A stretch of 64,000 nt of DNA from Pseudofulvibacter geojedonensis (GTDB lineage: Bacteria; Bacteroidota; Bacteroidia; Flavobacteriales; Flavobacteriaceae): positions 1-64,000 of the forward strand of contig NZ_JBHTJM010000009.1 in the NCBI RefSeq assembly GCF_042675745.1, read 5' to 3'. Under the pieces are notes generated by a model. It saw nothing but the letters and a program-made list of their open reading frames with translations, was not told the origin of the DNA and ran no database searches. Within the stretch, counting starts at the first letter, position 1. Each line of letters starts with the position of its first letter. The translations under genes were made by a program, and so were the position numbers. Below, in pieces: positions 62,266-64,000 of the stretch.

Positions 62266-62451
62266 ATGTATATTATTAATAACATATATAAACCTGGTGA
62301 TATAGTCTGTTCTAGAAAAGACCCAAAAAAAGCTCTAGTTGTAAGACTGTATGCATACAATGTGTACTATTGTAATGTAAAAGATCACCCTGAAGAGAAA
62401 GAAAAAGTTTATTTTGAGAGAGAAATACAATTATACAAGCCCAGTTTTTAG
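62266..62451 (+). CDS. Small conserved protein, paralogue of 15872-16060
   Basis: A 61-residue protein: NNIYKPGDIVCSRKDPKKAL, VRLYAYNVYYCNVKDHP and KVYFEREIQLYKP. It shares the pattern and length of the product at 15872-16060, so the pair marks both ends of the accretion region. The last 21 bases overlap, tail to tail, the integrase 3' end. Family unknown. Confidence 0.65.
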   Translation: MYIINNIYKPGDIVCSRKDPKKALVVRLYAYNVYYCNVKDHPEEKEKVYFEREIQLYKPSF

Positions 62452-63624
62452 TTTATTTATCTCATTACTAATTTTTTTCTGAACAATCTTTCCATAGTGT
62501 TTTTGTGTAACATTCATCTTGGAATGTCCTAGCAATTCAGATACAACTTCCATTGGCACACCATTATAAAGTAATACCGTTGTGGCAAAAGTCTTTCTAG
62601 CTACATGATGAGTAAGTTTCTTTTCTATTCCTACTATATTTGCTATCTCTTTTAAATAAGAATTAAACTTTTGATTGGATATTCTAGGTAATTCTAAATC
62701 ATACTTGTATAAAACCCCTAATGCTATTGGTAGTAGCGGGACTGACACATAAGAATTAGTTTTCTTCCTATACATTTTCACCCACTTATTTCCGTCAAAC
62801 TCATCAACTATATGGTCTTTAGACAAAGCTGTCATTTCTGCATATGCTAGTCCTGTATAACAGCAGAATACAAACATATCTTTTACTTGTTGCAATCTAA
62901 CTTGAGTAAAGCTATACTCTTCAAGTTTCTTTAATTCTTTTGTATCTAGATAAACTACTTTTACCTTATACTTCTTTGGTCTGTACAGTATAAATGGGTC
63001 TTTAGTTAAATAACCTTCAGCTAACGCTAGTTTTATTATCTTCCTTACTCTTTGTATTGATTTGTTAATAGTAATCTGCTTATGATTCTTTTCAGATTTT
63101 AAATAGAAATCAAAGTCATTTAGAAACTTTAACTTCAAATTATTAAGTAAATAATCACTTTTGTTATACTGATGTCTAATAAAGTTTTTTGTGTGCTTTT
63201 TAGCCTCTACAAACTTATTATAAGTAGAATTTGTATACTCTTTACCCACTAACCTTAGCATATTATCATTATGAAGCTGAAACACCTCTAAAAGCGTTTT
63301 ATTAGCTTTTACATTCTTCCCTTTGTATTGCAAGTAGATGTCATCCACATCAAACTGATTTTGGTTAACCTGCAGAAACAAAAAAGCCTGATTAATTTCT
63401 TGTTTTATCAGACTCAGTTGGGTATTAATAAAGTTATTTTCCTTATTGGGTGGTTTAGCTTTTTGCTGCTTACTAAACCATTTATTAGGTTCAATAAATT
63501 GTCCTGTAGAGAATGTTTTTCTCTTTCCTAGATAAGTTAGTCTACACTTAATTGGACACTTACCCTGTTTATTTAGTTTACTCCTATCCAATAAGAATAG
63601 AATGTTTAGTTTTCTTGGATTCAT
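62431..63624 (-). CDS. Tyrosine site-specific integrase of unit III
   Basis: A 397-residue phage-integrase-family protein with an N-terminal Arm/SAM-like region (residues 1-110), a core-binding domain and a catalytic domain. The catalytic HxxR (HHVARKTFATTV) and HY (LLGHSKMNVTQKHYGKI) motifs are intact. The first catalytic arginine is replaced: CCYTGLAYAEMTAL has Ala where TGLR is usual. This is typical of Bacteroidota integrases. I start it at the ATG at 63624. It lies next to the tRNA, as expected for the integrase of a tRNA-inserted element. Confidence 0.92.
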   Translation of the reverse strand: MNPRKLNILFLLDRSKLNKQGKCPIKCRLTYLGKRKTFSTGQFIEPNKWFSKQQKAKPPNKENNFINTQLSLIKQEINQAFLFLQVNQNQFDVDDIYLQYKGKNVKANKTLLEVFQLHNDNMLRLVGKEYTNSTYNKFVEAKKHTKNFIRHQYNKSDYLLNNLKLKFLNDFDFYLKSEKNHKQITINKSIQRVRKIIKLALAEGYLTKDPFILYRPKKYKVKVVYLDTKELKKLEEYSFTQVRLQQVKDMFVFCCYTGLAYAEMTALSKDHIVDEFDGNKWVKMYRKKTNSYVSVPLLPIALGVLYKYDLELPRISNQKFNSYLKEIANIVGIEKKLTHHVARKTFATTVLLYNGVPMEVVSELLGHSKMNVTQKHYGKIVQKKISNEINKLKTGLV

Positions 63625-63732
63625 ATAAAATTGGTTTTGGGGTACCCGATGAGAAAATTGGGGTACCAATTAGGAGACCTTTTAATAGTAAAAAGGAAAA
63701 ACAAAGTGATTGAATGGAAAGGTTGTATTAGC

Positions 63733-63779
63733 TGAATTTAACGCACAAAAAAAGAGTAATCATTTCTGATTACTCTTAC
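63733..63779 (-). terminator. Terminator-like hairpin downstream of the initiator tRNA
   Basis: GAGTAATCA and TGATTACTC pair around TTTC, with an A run on the left (T run in the minus strand). It lies just 3' of the tRNA, reading leftward. It is nearly identical to 15350-15396. Confidence 0.85.
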
Positions 63780-63799
63780 TTAGTAGCGGGAGCAGGACT
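63780..63799. repeat. 20-bp direct repeat (right attachment site of unit III)
   Basis: TTAGTAGCGGGAGCAGGACT, identical to 45585-45604. It covers the last 16 bases of the tRNA and 4 bases beyond. Confidence 0.9.
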
Positions 63800-63856
63800 C
63801 GAACCTGCGACCTTCGGGTTATGAGCCCGACGAGCTGCCTACTGCTCTATCCCGCG
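63784..63856 (-). tRNA. Initiator tRNA-fMet (CAT)
   Basis: The 73-nt cloverleaf has acceptor CGCGGGA / TCCCGCT + A, D arm GAGC...GCTC, anticodon arm CGGG-CTCATAA-CCCG, and T arm GCAGG-TTCGAGT-CCTGC. The first base pair is C-T, i.e. unpaired, and the anticodon stem has three consecutive G-C pairs. Both are hallmarks of the initiator. No CCA is encoded. The 3' end is the attachment site of unit III. Confidence 0.95.
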
Positions 63857-63915
63857 CTATTGGACTGCAAATATACAACCGATTTATAAACTCACAAGCT
63901 TTTTACACTAATTTT

Positions 63916-64000
63916 TTAAGAAAAATTATCTATTTCTTCCTGTACAGCTTCCCATTCTTCCATAAGTTGCTCTAAATCATCTTTTTTATGCTGATACTTA
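63916..64000 (-). CDS. C-terminal end of a probable ABC-F family ATPase (partial)
   Basis: The last 27 codons and TAA of a leftward gene entering from the right edge: KYQHKKDDLEQLMEEWEAVQ, EEIDNFS. The coiled Glu-rich ending is typical of ABC-F (Uup/EttA-like) C-termini in Flavobacteriaceae. Too short for certainty. It is 59 bp from the tRNA and marks the return to ordinary chromosome. Confidence 0.5.
   Translation of the reverse strand, partial: KYQHKKDDLEQLMEEWEAVQEEIDNFS

Larger units (their letters stand above)
45585..63799. mobile_element. Unit III: 18.2-kb integrative element in the initiator tRNA gene
   Basis: It is bounded by the 20-bp direct repeat at 45585-45604 and 63780-63799. 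A tyrosine integrase gene (62431-63624) lies at the tRNA end. Contents include RadC-like, Sak4-like and DUF3871 genes, an SF2 helicase, XRE and AraC regulators, a Doc-like and an FRG protein, a MORN-repeat protein and a two-gene membrane system. No relaxase, capsid or conjugation gene is visible. A second, truncated integrase at 60080 shows an older insertion. Confidence 0.85.

Noticed and set aside
45702..63669. Unit III as a prophage
   Set aside because: No capsid, portal, terminase or lysis gene is visible; Sak4-like and RadC-like genes also occur on non-phage elements.

Overview
The window is AT-rich, and its signals fit a member of the Bacteroidota, most likely the family Flavobacteriaceae. 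It encodes secreted proteins with type IX secretion C-terminal tails, BspA-type leucine-rich repeats, TAnnTTTG promoter boxes, tyrosine integrases of the Bacteroidetes type and a CzcA pump fused to its outer-membrane factor. The genus cannot be fixed from sequence alone.

Bases 1-15.3 kb look like ordinary chromosome. They hold an Nfu/Mrp iron-sulfur pair; a coupled TrmB / LysE-type exporter / alkyltransferase-like operon; a glycosyltransferase overlapping tail to tail with a PhoR/PhoB-like two-component pair; a secreted lamin-tail protein; a TPR protein; MetG; an LdcA-like carboxypeptidase; YraN; an ACT-domain protein; and a secreted adhesin-like protein. Right of 63.78 kb the chromosome resumes with the initiator tRNA gene (minus strand) and the C-terminal end of a probable ABC-F ATPase.

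The 48 kb between looks like accretion at the 3' end of that initiator tRNA. The tip of the tRNA 3' end, preceded by a terminator-like hairpin, occurs at about 15.4, 24.1 and 45.6 kb and at the intact gene at 63.8 kb. An 85-bp arm follows the tip at both 15.4 and 24.1 kb. I read three tandem units. Unit I (15.4-24.1 kb) has cold-shock genes, secreted repeat proteins and a LytS/LytTR-type pair, with no recombinase left. Unit II (24.1-45.6 kb) has a minus-strand metal-efflux block (DUF6660, CzcA-CzcC fusion, CzcB, Fur-family regulator, di-heme oxidoreductase, Rieske protein, porin, DUF3703, Zn/Cd-type P-ATPase), followed by an XRE regulator, a helicase protein with polymerase-like motifs, a C5 methyltransferase and two serine recombinases. 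Unit III (45.6-63.8 kb) has RadC-like and Sak4-like proteins, DUF3871, an SF2 helicase, a MORN-repeat protein, a Doc-like protein, an FRG protein, an unrecognised two-gene membrane system, an AraC-type regulator and the tyrosine integrase beside the tRNA. Its ends are marked by a 20-bp direct repeat.

The points most worth following are: (1) an 881-residue protein joining a lysine-less SF2 helicase core to motifs A, B and C of A-family DNA polymerases; (2) the stacked tRNA-tip sites, including a large serine recombinase whose reading frame would have ended inside the tRNA anticodon loop before unit III arrived; (3) a shared 15-bp operator (TGCAATnnnAkTGCA) before the two metal operons; (4) the two-gene system at 49.2-51.6 kb; (5) long hairpins just 3' of both helicase genes.
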